From Desulfobacter sp. (GTDB lineage: Bacteria > Desulfobacterota > Desulfobacteria > Desulfobacterales > Desulfobacteraceae): a stretch of 11,862 nt of DNA. The position numbers and the translations under genes were made by a program. The notes under the pieces were generated by a model. It had not been told where the DNA came from. It saw only the letters and a list, made by a program, of their open reading frames with translations, and searched no databases. The stretch spans positions 1 to 11,862 of the forward strand of contig JAQYWJ010000048.1 in NCBI GenBank assembly GCA_030145005.1. The letters are read 5' to 3'. Below are positions 1-6,391 of the stretch, piece after piece (the stretch's first letter is position 1; every line of letters starts with the position of its first letter).

Positions 1-516
1 AACGGTCACGGATTGAACCCGACCGGCACTTAGTCCCCTTTGGACCTTTTGCCATAAAAGCGGTGATATCTGGTAGCCCACCAGCCGGTCCAGCTTTCTT
101 CTGGCCTGCTGGGCGTCATACTTGTCCGCATCCGGTTGTGTTGGATGGGAAAGGGACTCGGCAATACCTTTTTTTGTTAATTCATGGATAAGAACCCGGT
201 GGAATTTGCGGTTCTTTTTTTTGAGAATATCCATGATATGAAAGGCAATGGCCTCTCCTTCACGGTCCGGGTCAGGGGCAAGGAATATCTCATCCGTGTC
301 ACCGGCGGTTTTTTTCAGATTGGAGATGATCTTAGATTTATCTTTTATATTGACATATTTGGCCTTAAAATTGTCGTCCACATCAATCCCCAGAGTTTTC
401 ACCGGAAGATCGCGGATGTGGCCGGCACTGGCCGCCACATTATAGTCCTTTCCAATATATTTTTTCAGGGTTTTGATTTTAGTTGGCGATTCGACAATAA
501 TAAGCGGCTTTGCCAA
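1..516 (-). CDS. topA: DNA topoisomerase I, N-terminal part (cut by the window edge)
   Basis: Type IA topoisomerase, which relaxes negative supercoils by passing a strand through a transient single-strand break in the cytoplasm. Only the first 172 codons are present. The visible part is the TOPRIM domain: IIVESPTK near residues 6-13 (Glu9 matches the conserved TOPRIM glutamate), then DPDREGEA at 82-89 with the metal-binding Asp82/Asp84/Glu86, and the family motif LSAGRVQSV at 162-170. The catalytic tyrosine and the zinc-finger tail lie beyond the left edge. The start is TTG at 514-516, chosen because GGAGGA (523-528) sits 6 bases upstream and MAKPLIIVESP is the expected N-terminus. Compared with the E. 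coli enzyme as I remember it, the lysine-rich insertion after SAGHIRDLP is absent. The gene starts 2 bases after the dprA stop, so the two are probably co-translated; dprA-topA adjacency is common in bacteria. Confidence 0.95.
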   Translation of the reverse strand, partial: MAKPLIIVESPTKIKTLKKYIGKDYNVAASAGHIRDLPVKTLGIDVDDNFKAKYVNIKDKSKIISNLKKTAGDTDEIFLAPDPDREGEAIAFHIMDILKKKNRKFHRVLIHELTKKGIAESLSHPTQPDADKYDAQQARRKLDRLVGYQISPLLWQKVQRGLSAGRVQSVTV

Positions 517-518
517 TG

Positions 519-1637
519 TTATTCCTCCAAGATTGAAAATTTATTGCCTGGATGACGAACAATAAGCCCTGACAATTCCAAGTCAAGTAGGGCTGCAGAA
601 ACCTGGGCGCTCGTCAGACCGCTTGACGCGGTGATACGATCAATATGTTCGGGGTAAAGATCGAGGTGTTTATATACCATGGTCTGGATTTTGTCCATGG
701 TTGGTTTGTTTTTTGTCGGTTCAAATGAAGGCGCTTGATATGTGGCATGGACAAACTGGGACAGTTCATCAATGATGTCCATCTCATTTTCTATAAGGCG
801 TGCGCCTTGTTTGATCAGATGATGGGTACCCCGGCTTTTGGAGGATTTTATGCTTCCCGGGACGGCAAATACCTCGCGGTTGTATTCCCCGGCTAATCGG
901 GCAGTAATCAGAGACCCGCTTTTCTGGGCGGCCTCCACCACGACCGTGCCGCAGGACAGACCCGCAATGATCCTGTTGCGTCGGGGGAAATTGGCAGGCA
1001 ACGGGGCTGTGTCCGGAAAAAATTCGGAGATGACGGCGCCCTGTTTTCTGATCCGGCAGTACAAGGGCCGGTTGTGCCTGGGATAGATATGGTCAAGGCC
1101 TGATCCAAGAACAGCCAGTGTCTGCCCGGTATCATTTTCAAGTGCGCCTTTGTGGGCAGCGGTATCAATCCCCAGGGCCATGCCTGACACAATGGTAAAG
1201 CCAAATGCCGTAAGACGTCCTGCAAGGTAACGGGCTGTATCTATGCCGTAACGGGTCGCATTTCTTGACCCCACAATGGAAATACAGGGCGCATTAATAT
1301 CGAATGTACCGTCATAAAATAAAAGGGCAGGGGGATCGGGAATTTCTTTAAGCAGGGTAGGGTATTCAGGTTCGGTTAACACCACAACCCTGTATCCGGA
1401 ATCCTGGACCTGGGCAAGGCGTTTTTGGGCACCCGGTTCAAATTCTTTGTGTCCAAGAAGGATTTTTATGGCCCTGGAAGATATATCCGGTACAGACACA
1501 AGTTGTGTTTTAGATGCCGTTAAAATGGCTTCAGGTGTTTTAAAATGTTGAATCAGGTTTTTGATGACACGGGGACTTAGACCTGGCAGTCCTGTTAAAA
1601 GAAACCAGGGCAGATATGTGTCCGGACAGGGCATCAT
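519..1637 (-). CDS. dprA: DNA-processing protein DprA (Smf)
   Basis: Cytoplasmic single-stranded DNA binding protein that protects incoming DNA and loads RecA during natural transformation; it is also widespread in species not known to be transformable. The 372-residue product has the family layout: a helical SAM/HhH-like N-terminal domain (about 9-60), the Rossmann-like DprA core (about 88-295) and a winged-helix C-terminal domain (about 315-370). Core motifs include SIVGSRNATRYG at 120-131, SGMALGIDTAAHKGAL at 151-166, LGSGLDHIYP at 177-186, FPRRNRIIAGLS at 217-228, SGSLITA at 240-246 and FAVPG at 257-261. The start is one of two adjacent ATGs (1637 or 1634). Neither has a convincing ribosome site, and the cpoB-like stop is only 7 bases upstream, so translation probably depends on coupling. 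The neighbours say nothing about competence; no com genes are present. Confidence 0.95.
   Translation of the reverse strand: MMPCPDTYLPWFLLTGLPGLSPRVIKNLIQHFKTPEAILTASKTQLVSVPDISSRAIKILLGHKEFEPGAQKRLAQVQDSGYRVVVLTEPEYPTLLKEIPDPPALLFYDGTFDINAPCISIVGSRNATRYGIDTARYLAGRLTAFGFTIVSGMALGIDTAAHKGALENDTGQTLAVLGSGLDHIYPRHNRPLYCRIRKQGAVISEFFPDTAPLPANFPRRNRIIAGLSCGTVVVEAAQKSGSLITARLAGEYNREVFAVPGSIKSSKSRGTHHLIKQGARLIENEMDIIDELSQFVHATYQAPSFEPTKNKPTMDKIQTMVYKHLDLYPEHIDRITASSGLTSAQVSAALLDLELSGLIVRHPGNKFSILEE
523..528 (-). promoter_or_regulatory. Shine-Dalgarno site that fixes the TTG start of topA
   Basis: GGAGGA on the minus strand, inside the last codons of dprA (GAG GAA before its TAA). It lies 6 bases upstream of TTG at 514-516. 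No ATG or GTG with comparable spacing precedes the conserved IIVESP motif, so this site decides the unusual start codon. Confidence 0.8.
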
Positions 1638-1644
1638 TTAATAA

Positions 1645-2364
1645 CTACTGGGGTTGGGATAGTTTCTGCTGGGCCTTGTCTGCTGCCGATGAAAAGGGAT
1701 AGCGGGTGATGACTTGCTTGAAGTATTGATTGGCCTGGCTCACATCGTCTATGGACATATATGAATATCCTGTTTTAAGCAGGGCATCCGGGACTTTTTG
1801 ACCCTTGGGATAGGTCTGGACAAGTTTTTTAAAAATTTTTGCCGCCTTTTCATAATCGCCTGTGGTGTAACTGCATTCCCCAAGCCAGTAAAGGGCGTTG
1901 TCCGCCAGTTTATGATCGGGAAATTTTTTGACAAAATCTGAAAATAGTGTCTGGGCCATAGAGATATTACGCTCAAGCAGCAGGACCCGACCTTTTTTGT
2001 AAAGCTTGACAGGGTCTAAATCTCCGGTTTGTGCAGGAGGTGCCGGCCGATTTGGCTTGGCAGGAGACCCTGGGTACGCCTGCTTTGGGGGCGGTGATGG
2101 TTTGGTTTGTGAACAGGATTTTTTTTCAAGCAGCGCAATCCGGTTTTCGAGCCGGGTGATTTTTTCTTCAAGATGCCTGGTACGGATATCCTGGTCAAGT
2201 GATGTATCTATGGGAACGGATGTGGCGTCAGGCACAGTCGTATTGGTGTCCTGTGCCTGACTATCAGTCCGTTTATATGTTTTCAAAGACCCGCAGGAAG
2301 CGGTCAAAAAAAGAATAAGAAAAAGCAGCGCAATCCTTGAAATGTTTTGTCTGGATGCGGGCAT
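1645..2364 (-). CDS. CpoB/YbgF-like TPR lipoprotein
   Basis: Probable periplasmic TPR protein of the YbgF/CpoB family. In E. coli, CpoB coordinates the Tol-Pal machine with peptidoglycan synthesis at the septum. The 239-residue product has a basic N-terminus, a hydrophobic stretch at 11-20 and a lipobox-like LTASC with Cys24, so it is likely lipid-anchored, whereas E. coli CpoB is soluble. A short coiled coil follows at about 61-82 (HLEEKITRLENRIALLEKK), matching the trimerising coil of YbgF, then a proline-rich linker at 89-112. TPR-like repeats fill about 117-239, including ALYWLGECSYTTGDYEKAA at 157-175. The ATG at 2364 has AAGGA about 8 bases upstream, overlapping the secF stop; the intergenic gap is 11 bases. 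There are no tol or pal genes nearby, so the exact role is inferred from domain order. It could instead be another TPR lipoprotein, for example BamD-like, but the coil-linker-TPR order favours YbgF. Confidence 0.82.
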   Translation of the reverse strand: MPASRQNISRIALLFLILFLTASCGSLKTYKRTDSQAQDTNTTVPDATSVPIDTSLDQDIRTRHLEEKITRLENRIALLEKKSCSQTKPSPPPKQAYPGSPAKPNRPAPPAQTGDLDPVKLYKKGRVLLLERNISMAQTLFSDFVKKFPDHKLADNALYWLGECSYTTGDYEKAAKIFKKLVQTYPKGQKVPDALLKTGYSYMSIDDVSQANQYFKQVITRYPFSSAADKAQQKLSQPQ

Positions 2365-2375
2365 AGACGTTATCC

Positions 2376-3413
2376 TTACTTTTTTCTATGGGCCATAAAA
2401 ACAATGGGGGATGCAATGAAAACGGATGAATAGGTACCCACCACCACACCGATGATCATGGCAAAGGCAAAGTTGTGAATAATTTCTCCACCCAGCAGGA
2501 AAAGTGCCAGCAGGACAACCAATGTGGTCAGCGATGTCAATATGGTCCGTGACAGGGTTTCATTAATACTTCGGTTAAACAGGTCCGATACCATGGAATG
2601 GTTTGAATTCCCCTTGATATTTTCCCGGATTCGATCAAACACGATAATAGTGTCGTTCAGTGAATAACCGATGATGGTCAAAAGGGCTGCAATAATCTGC
2701 AGGGAAAAATCAAGGTTGAGCAGGGAAAATATTCCAACGGTAATGGTTACATCGTGGATCAGGGCCACAATGGCGCCGATTGCGTACTGAAGCTGAAGAT
2801 ACCAGAACAGCACCAGAGAGATAACTAAGGCGGCTGCAATTAAAAAAGGCATGGACAGGTTGAAGACGGATAAAAAGTAGACCGCCGCCATCAATGCGCC
2901 GGCCGTGATTCCGGCAATGGTCCATTTCTGTTCAAAACGACCGGATATGTAAATCGTGATAAAGAGCAGGGAATAGAAAATGGCCAGAAGCGCATTTTTC
3001 TTTAAGTCTTCTCCCACCTGTGGCCCGACCATTTCCACACGCCGGATATCAGGCTCAAGGGACGTTGCATCCTTCAACCCTTTTGAAACGGTGTCAGACA
3101 GCTGGTTGCCCAGGGCGTCGGCATCACTGGAGGTGCGGATCAGGTATTCATTGGCCTCCTGATCACCAAACCCCTGGACAGATACATCTTTAAGGCCAAT
3201 CTCGTCCAATCCTTTACGGATGTCGGAAACATCAACTTTCTGGGGGAATTTTACCTGTACCAGGGTGCCGCCGGCAAAATCTATTCCGTAATTGGGGCCA
3301 TTATGAATAATCAGGGAGACAATACCTGCCAGAATCAGGATCAGGGAAACCGCAAAGCCGAATTTGCGCATTCCCATAAAATCGATATTGGTACCAGGCT
3401 TGATAAATTGCAT
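2376..3413 (-). CDS. secF: Protein-export membrane protein SecF
   Basis: Partner of SecD in the inner-membrane SecDF complex, which uses the proton gradient to pull secreted proteins through SecYEG from the periplasmic side. The 345-residue product has TM1 at about 17-36, the conserved YGIDFAGGTLVQVKF at 42-56, a periplasmic domain to about 135, TM2 at about 138-156, then the signature LIHDVTITVGIFSLL at 218-232, IGYSLNDTIIVFDRIREN at 248-265 (the D4-type motif) and two final helices at about 290-308 and 312-339. Between RFE (159-161) and the IGAIVALIHDV helix there are about 46 additional residues with two hydrophobic segments, not seen in the SecF I remember from E. coli (323 residues). The ATG at 3413 has AAGGAA at 3423-3428. 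The secD stop is 106 bases upstream. Confidence 0.96.
   Translation of the reverse strand: MQFIKPGTNIDFMGMRKFGFAVSLILILAGIVSLIIHNGPNYGIDFAGGTLVQVKFPQKVDVSDIRKGLDEIGLKDVSVQGFGDQEANEYLIRTSSDADALGNQLSDTVSKGLKDATSLEPDIRRVEMVGPQVGEDLKKNALLAIFYSLLFITIYISGRFEQKWTIAGITAGALMAAVYFLSVFNLSMPFLIAAALVISLVLFWYLQLQYAIGAIVALIHDVTITVGIFSLLNLDFSLQIIAALLTIIGYSLNDTIIVFDRIRENIKGNSNHSMVSDLFNRSINETLSRTILTSLTTLVVLLALFLLGGEIIHNFAFAMIIGVVVGTYSSVFIASPIVFMAHRKK
2790..2930 (-). other. Extra two-helix segment inside SecF
   Basis: This stretch encodes SecF residues of about 162-208. In canonical SecF the cytoplasmic RFE at the end of TM2 is followed almost at once by the helix carrying the ALIHDV motif. Here two extra hydrophobic runs intervene, at about 164-183 and 188-206. 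Because there are two, the inside/outside topology downstream would be unchanged. The boundaries are estimates from reading the protein, not from an alignment. Confidence 0.5.
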
Positions 3414-3437
3414 GATGATAAGTTCCTTTTATAAGAC

Positions 3438-3466
3438 AGTATGTGCAACTTACACAGATCTTTCAA
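3438..3466 (-). promoter_or_regulatory. Possible internal promoter ahead of secF
   Basis: On the minus strand TTGAAA (3461-3466, 5 of 6 matches to the sigma-70 -35 box) is followed after exactly 17 bases by CATACT (3438-3443, 4 of 6 matches to the -10 box). Transcription would begin near 3431, leaving a leader of about 18 bases that still includes the secF ribosome site. A 5-bp inverted repeat with a 3-base loop (3507-3519) sits directly after the secD stop, but no T-run follows it, so it is not a convincing terminator. The promoter is an inference from box similarity alone. Confidence 0.35.
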
Positions 3467-3519
3467 CTTTCGTTGTGAATTGAACCCGGCTGTTGATAGA
3501 CCAGGTCAGCCCATGGCTG

Positions 3520-5097
3520 TTATATGCTCAATACGTCGGATTGTTTGTTTGCAAGAATCATATCGTAGATGCTCTTGGACAGGATCAGAGCAGTAAACAG
3601 ACTGGCCACGATACCAAGCCCCAGGGTTACGGCAAATCCCTTGATGGGACCTGTACCGAACTGAAACAGAACAACGGCTGCGATCAATGTGGTGACATTG
3701 GCGTCCATGATGGTCAGCGTAGCACGATCATACCCGGCATCCACAGCAGCCTTGGGTGACTGGCCGGTTCGAAGCTCCTCCCGGATCCGCTCAAAGATAA
3801 TAACATTGGCATCCACGGCCATACCAATGGTCAGGATGATACCGGCAATACCCGGCAAGGTCAGGGTGGCACCAAAAACTGCCAGCCCGCCACCGATCAG
3901 AAGGATATTTACAATCAGGGCAACGTCGGCGATCAGGCCTGCCCCCTTGTAATAAATTATCATGAAAAGAACGACCAGGGCACCGCCCACCAGCATGGAC
4001 ATCAGGCCTGTTCGCACGGAGTCTGCACCCAGGGTGGGGCCAACGGTTCGTTCCTCAATGATTCTAACCGGCGCAGGCAAAGAACCGGCCCGCAGCGCAA
4101 TGGCAAGGTCAGTGGCTTCTTCAAGGGTAAAATGCCCTGTGATAACGGCTTTGCCCCCGGAAATACGGTCATTGATATTGGGGGCGGAGTATACATTTTT
4201 ATCCAATACAATGGCCAGCCGTTTGTTAATATTGGCACCGGTGATCCGTTCAAAGATTCCGGCACCTTTACGACTGAATTCAATACCCACCTGGGGCTGC
4301 TGGAACTGGTCAAACTCCACCCGGGCATTGGTCAAATGGCTGCCGTCAAGCTCCACATGTTTTTTGATCAGAAATGGCGTTTTGGTCTGGCTGCCTGTAT
4401 TGGCATTCTTTCTCACCTGATAAAGAATTTCATCTCCAACAGGCGGCTTGCCAAGTATAGCGGCATTGACATCGCCCTGTTCATCCACAAGCTGGAATGT
4501 AAGCTGGGCGGTTTTTCCAATCAGGCCTTTGGCACGTTCCGGATCACTGATACCCGGCAGTTGCAGAAGAATTCTGTTACCGCTCTGGATTCTGATGTCC
4601 GGTTCACTGACGCCGAATTCATCAATACGGTTTCGAATGGTTTCCAAGGCCTGTTCCGTAGCCATTTTTTTGATGGAATCCGATTCCTTGTCAGGCAGGC
4701 GCAGGGTAAAGGAAATACCGCCGTCAATATTTTTTACCGAAGGAATTTCAAGGCCTGCATATTCATCCGACAACAATTTTTCCACATCTGATCTGTTGTC
4801 CGCCCCTGAGATTTTGGCAATGATTTTATAATCAGAGGCCTTATTAATGCCCATGTGCTGTATTTTTTCATTTTTCAGATCCAGTTTAAGCTGGCTGATG
4901 GTACGGTCAATCTCGGCGTTAACCGCTTCTTGGCTTTGCACCTCAAGGACTAAGTGCATGCCGCCCTGCAGGTCAAGGCCGAGGTTGATTTTTTTATGGG
5001 GCCAGGTATTGGTGAACGTGGGAAGCAGACATACAACGGCAGCAACAATAATCCCCAGAATCAATACGCGCTTTGTAGTAAAAAATTTCAATCTCAT
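3520..5097 (-). CDS. secD: Protein-export membrane protein SecD
   Basis: Larger subunit of SecDF. The product is 525 residues from the ATG. It has TM1 at about 10-28 followed by the family motif LGLDLQGGMHLVLEV (about 39-53), a large periplasmic P1 region with NRIDEFGVSEPDI (about 156-168) and LPGISDPERA (about 180-189), then five helices after VGPTLGADS (about 352-360). These include the D4-type motif IGMAVDANVIIFERIREEL (about 424-442), whose aspartate is implicated in proton flow. The start is uncertain. GTG at 5100 is the longest option but abuts the AGGA at 5101-5104. ATG at 5097 is only 3 bases from that AGGA. TTG at 5091 is 8 bases from AGGAG and would give MKFFTTKRV. I use ATG as a compromise. 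The yajC stop is 18 bases upstream, so co-transcription is expected. Confidence 0.96.
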   Translation of the reverse strand: MRLKFFTTKRVLILGIIVAAVVCLLPTFTNTWPHKKINLGLDLQGGMHLVLEVQSQEAVNAEIDRTISQLKLDLKNEKIQHMGINKASDYKIIAKISGADNRSDVEKLLSDEYAGLEIPSVKNIDGGISFTLRLPDKESDSIKKMATEQALETIRNRIDEFGVSEPDIRIQSGNRILLQLPGISDPERAKGLIGKTAQLTFQLVDEQGDVNAAILGKPPVGDEILYQVRKNANTGSQTKTPFLIKKHVELDGSHLTNARVEFDQFQQPQVGIEFSRKGAGIFERITGANINKRLAIVLDKNVYSAPNINDRISGGKAVITGHFTLEEATDLAIALRAGSLPAPVRIIEERTVGPTLGADSVRTGLMSMLVGGALVVLFMIIYYKGAGLIADVALIVNILLIGGGLAVFGATLTLPGIAGIILTIGMAVDANVIIFERIREELRTGQSPKAAVDAGYDRATLTIMDANVTTLIAAVVLFQFGTGPIKGFAVTLGLGIVASLFTALILSKSIYDMILANKQSDVLSI

Positions 5098-5115
5098 CAC
5101 TCCTGAAGGATTTGG

Positions 5116-5463
5116 TTAATTTTTTTCTTTGGATTTGCCCTGGGCATCATTATCTGAGACCAGGCCGGCAATGTTTGACCTGGCAACTTTTATTTTAACT
5201 TTTTCGGCAATCTCAAGACCGATGGTGGTGTCGTCTAAGGAGAGAATGGTGCCGAAAATGCCACCGGATGTTACAACCCGATTGCCCTTTTTAAGATTCG
5301 CGATCATTTCCTTATGTTCTTTGGCTTTTTTTTGCTGGGGTCTGATGAGCAGGAAATAAAAAATGGCAAACAGAATAATAATGGGTAAAAAACCAGCGAT
5401 TCCTCCGGCCTGTCCGGTCTGTCCACCATTGGCGCCCATGGCGTATGCAGTGCTAATCAACAT
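5116..5463 (-). CDS. yajC: Sec translocon accessory subunit YajC
   Basis: Small inner-membrane protein that copurifies with SecDF and YidC and assists the Sec export machine. The 115-residue product is typical in length. It has a short glycine-rich N-terminus, one helix at about 22-40 (FLPIIILFAIFYFLLI), then the diagnostic RPQQKKAKEHKEM at 41-53 and the small beta domain GNRVVTSGGIFGTI at 60-73. The ATG at 5461-5463 has a strong AAGGAGG close upstream. It lies 28 bases downstream of the LysM-like gene and 18 bases upstream of secD, matching the very common yajC-secD-secF order. Confidence 0.96.
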   Translation of the reverse strand: MLISTAYAMGANGGQTGQAGGIAGFLPIIILFAIFYFLLIRPQQKKAKEHKEMIANLKKGNRVVTSGGIFGTILSLDDTTIGLEIAEKVKIKVARSNIAGLVSDNDAQGKSKEKN

Positions 5464-5491
5464 GTTCCTCCTTCTTCAATAGGGTAAATTT

Positions 5492-6307
5492 TTAATGTAC
5501 CGGTATCCAGATATTACTTCCATCAAACCGGAGTTTATCCACATGATCAAAATCAATCTGTTCAAGCAGGGCAAATATCTCATCCATATTGTAGATAACC
5601 ACCTTGCTTAAGGGATCTATGATATTTATATCCGCGGTTACCTTTTTTTCTTTTAGATTATAAATAATCACCATGGTTTCCGAGAATTTTAAAATTTTGC
5701 CGACACCCGAACTCATCCCTGAACTTTTGGGTTCATCAGCGGTTTCCACTAGACGAATACCTTTACGGATATAATAGTCTTTAAGCATCCTGAAGTGGAT
5801 GTTCCAAATATTATCCCCCGGCTGAACCACATAAACCCCGTAGGTGGTTAACCCCAAAGGCTTTTGGGCACCGGATTCGTCAAGTTCCTTTTCAAGCACC
5901 TTACCCTTGCCGGCAAAAGCCTGTTCAATCACCTTTTCCATGGAAACCGTATTTTCGCCCACGGTAAAGGACTCATTGGACTTGACAACCAGATCCACAC
6001 TGTCATTGATACCCAGATCCTTTTTACGGGACTCCATCAGGTCCTTTATAATGCCTTCTTTTGTCAGTTCATTATAGTCAATGACTGGGGGTTTGCTTAT
6101 CTGTTTGACCACAGCGCTCGACAAAGAATCTGTTTTTTGGGCCCCGGACTTATCCTGGGTGACTTGAGTATTTTGCTCTTCAGTCCGCCTATTGTTGCCG
6201 GACAGCCTGTCCATGACAATCCAGATCACTAAAAGGACTGCCGCAATAACCACGGCAAGAGCGATGATAGGCATCATTGGGTGTCGTTTTTGCCTATAAG
6301 TACGCAA
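5492..6307 (-). CDS. Membrane-anchored protein with an interrupted LysM-like motif, function unknown
   Basis: I do not recognise this 271-residue protein as a named family. It has a basic N-terminus, one membrane helix at about 12-32 and a polar linker (about 36-70), so the rest is predicted to lie in the periplasm. At 158-175 the motif VYVVQPGDNIWNIHFRML resembles the start of a LysM peptidoglycan-binding domain (YxVxxGDxxWxI). The last residues, SNIWIPV, resemble a LysM end (LxIP). About 80 residues separate the two halves, far more than in a normal 45-residue LysM. The start is TTG at 6305-6307, chosen because AAAGGAG (6313-6319) is 5 bases upstream, while the ATG pair at codons 11-12 has no ribosome site and would remove the basic residues before the helix. 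The gene lies between rng and yajC, 28 bases before yajC, so it is probably co-transcribed with the sec genes. A role in the cell wall or in export is inference only. Confidence 0.8.
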   Translation of the reverse strand: MRTYRQKRHPMMPIIALAVVIAAVLLVIWIVMDRLSGNNRRTEEQNTQVTQDKSGAQKTDSLSSAVVKQISKPPVIDYNELTKEGIIKDLMESRKKDLGINDSVDLVVKSNESFTVGENTVSMEKVIEQAFAGKGKVLEKELDESGAQKPLGLTTYGVYVVQPGDNIWNIHFRMLKDYYIRKGIRLVETADEPKSSGMSSGVGKILKFSETMVIIYNLKEKKVTADINIIDPLSKVVIYNMDEIFALLEQIDFDHVDKLRFDGSNIWIPVH

Positions 6308-6312
6308 AGCCT

Positions 6313-6319
6313 CTCCTTT
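6313..6319 (-). promoter_or_regulatory. Shine-Dalgarno site supporting a TTG start for the LysM-like gene
   Basis: AAAGGAG on the minus strand, 5 bases upstream of TTG at 6305-6307. The later ATG codons (codons 11 and 12) are preceded by AAACGACACCC, which has no ribosome-site character. The strength of this site is the main reason for accepting the rare start. Confidence 0.7.
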
Positions 6320-6341
6320 CTAAACTCACCTAGGGTTGTTT

Positions 6342-6371
6342 CAGATACAATAAAAAATTAGACATTGTCAA
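6342..6371 (-). promoter_or_regulatory. Possible sigma-70 promoter for the LysM-like/yajC/secD operon
   Basis: In the 84-base gap after rng, the minus strand has a perfect TTGACA (6366-6371) followed by an AT-rich spacer of 18 bases and TATCTG (6342-6347). The -10 box matches only 3 of 6, so this is a weak or activator-dependent promoter at best. No rho-independent terminator for rng is visible in the gap, so read-through from rng is also likely. Confidence 0.35.
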
Positions 6372-6391
6372 GGCAGCCTTACTTACAAATG

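Noticed and set aside
3507..3519. Stem-loop CAGCC-CAT-GGCTG after secD as a terminator
   Set aside because: The stem is only 5 bp and no T-run follows on the minus strand.
4132..4791. 219-codon open frame on the plus strand opposite secD
   Set aside because: Shadow of the well-conserved SecD periplasmic region; no ribosome site or domain.
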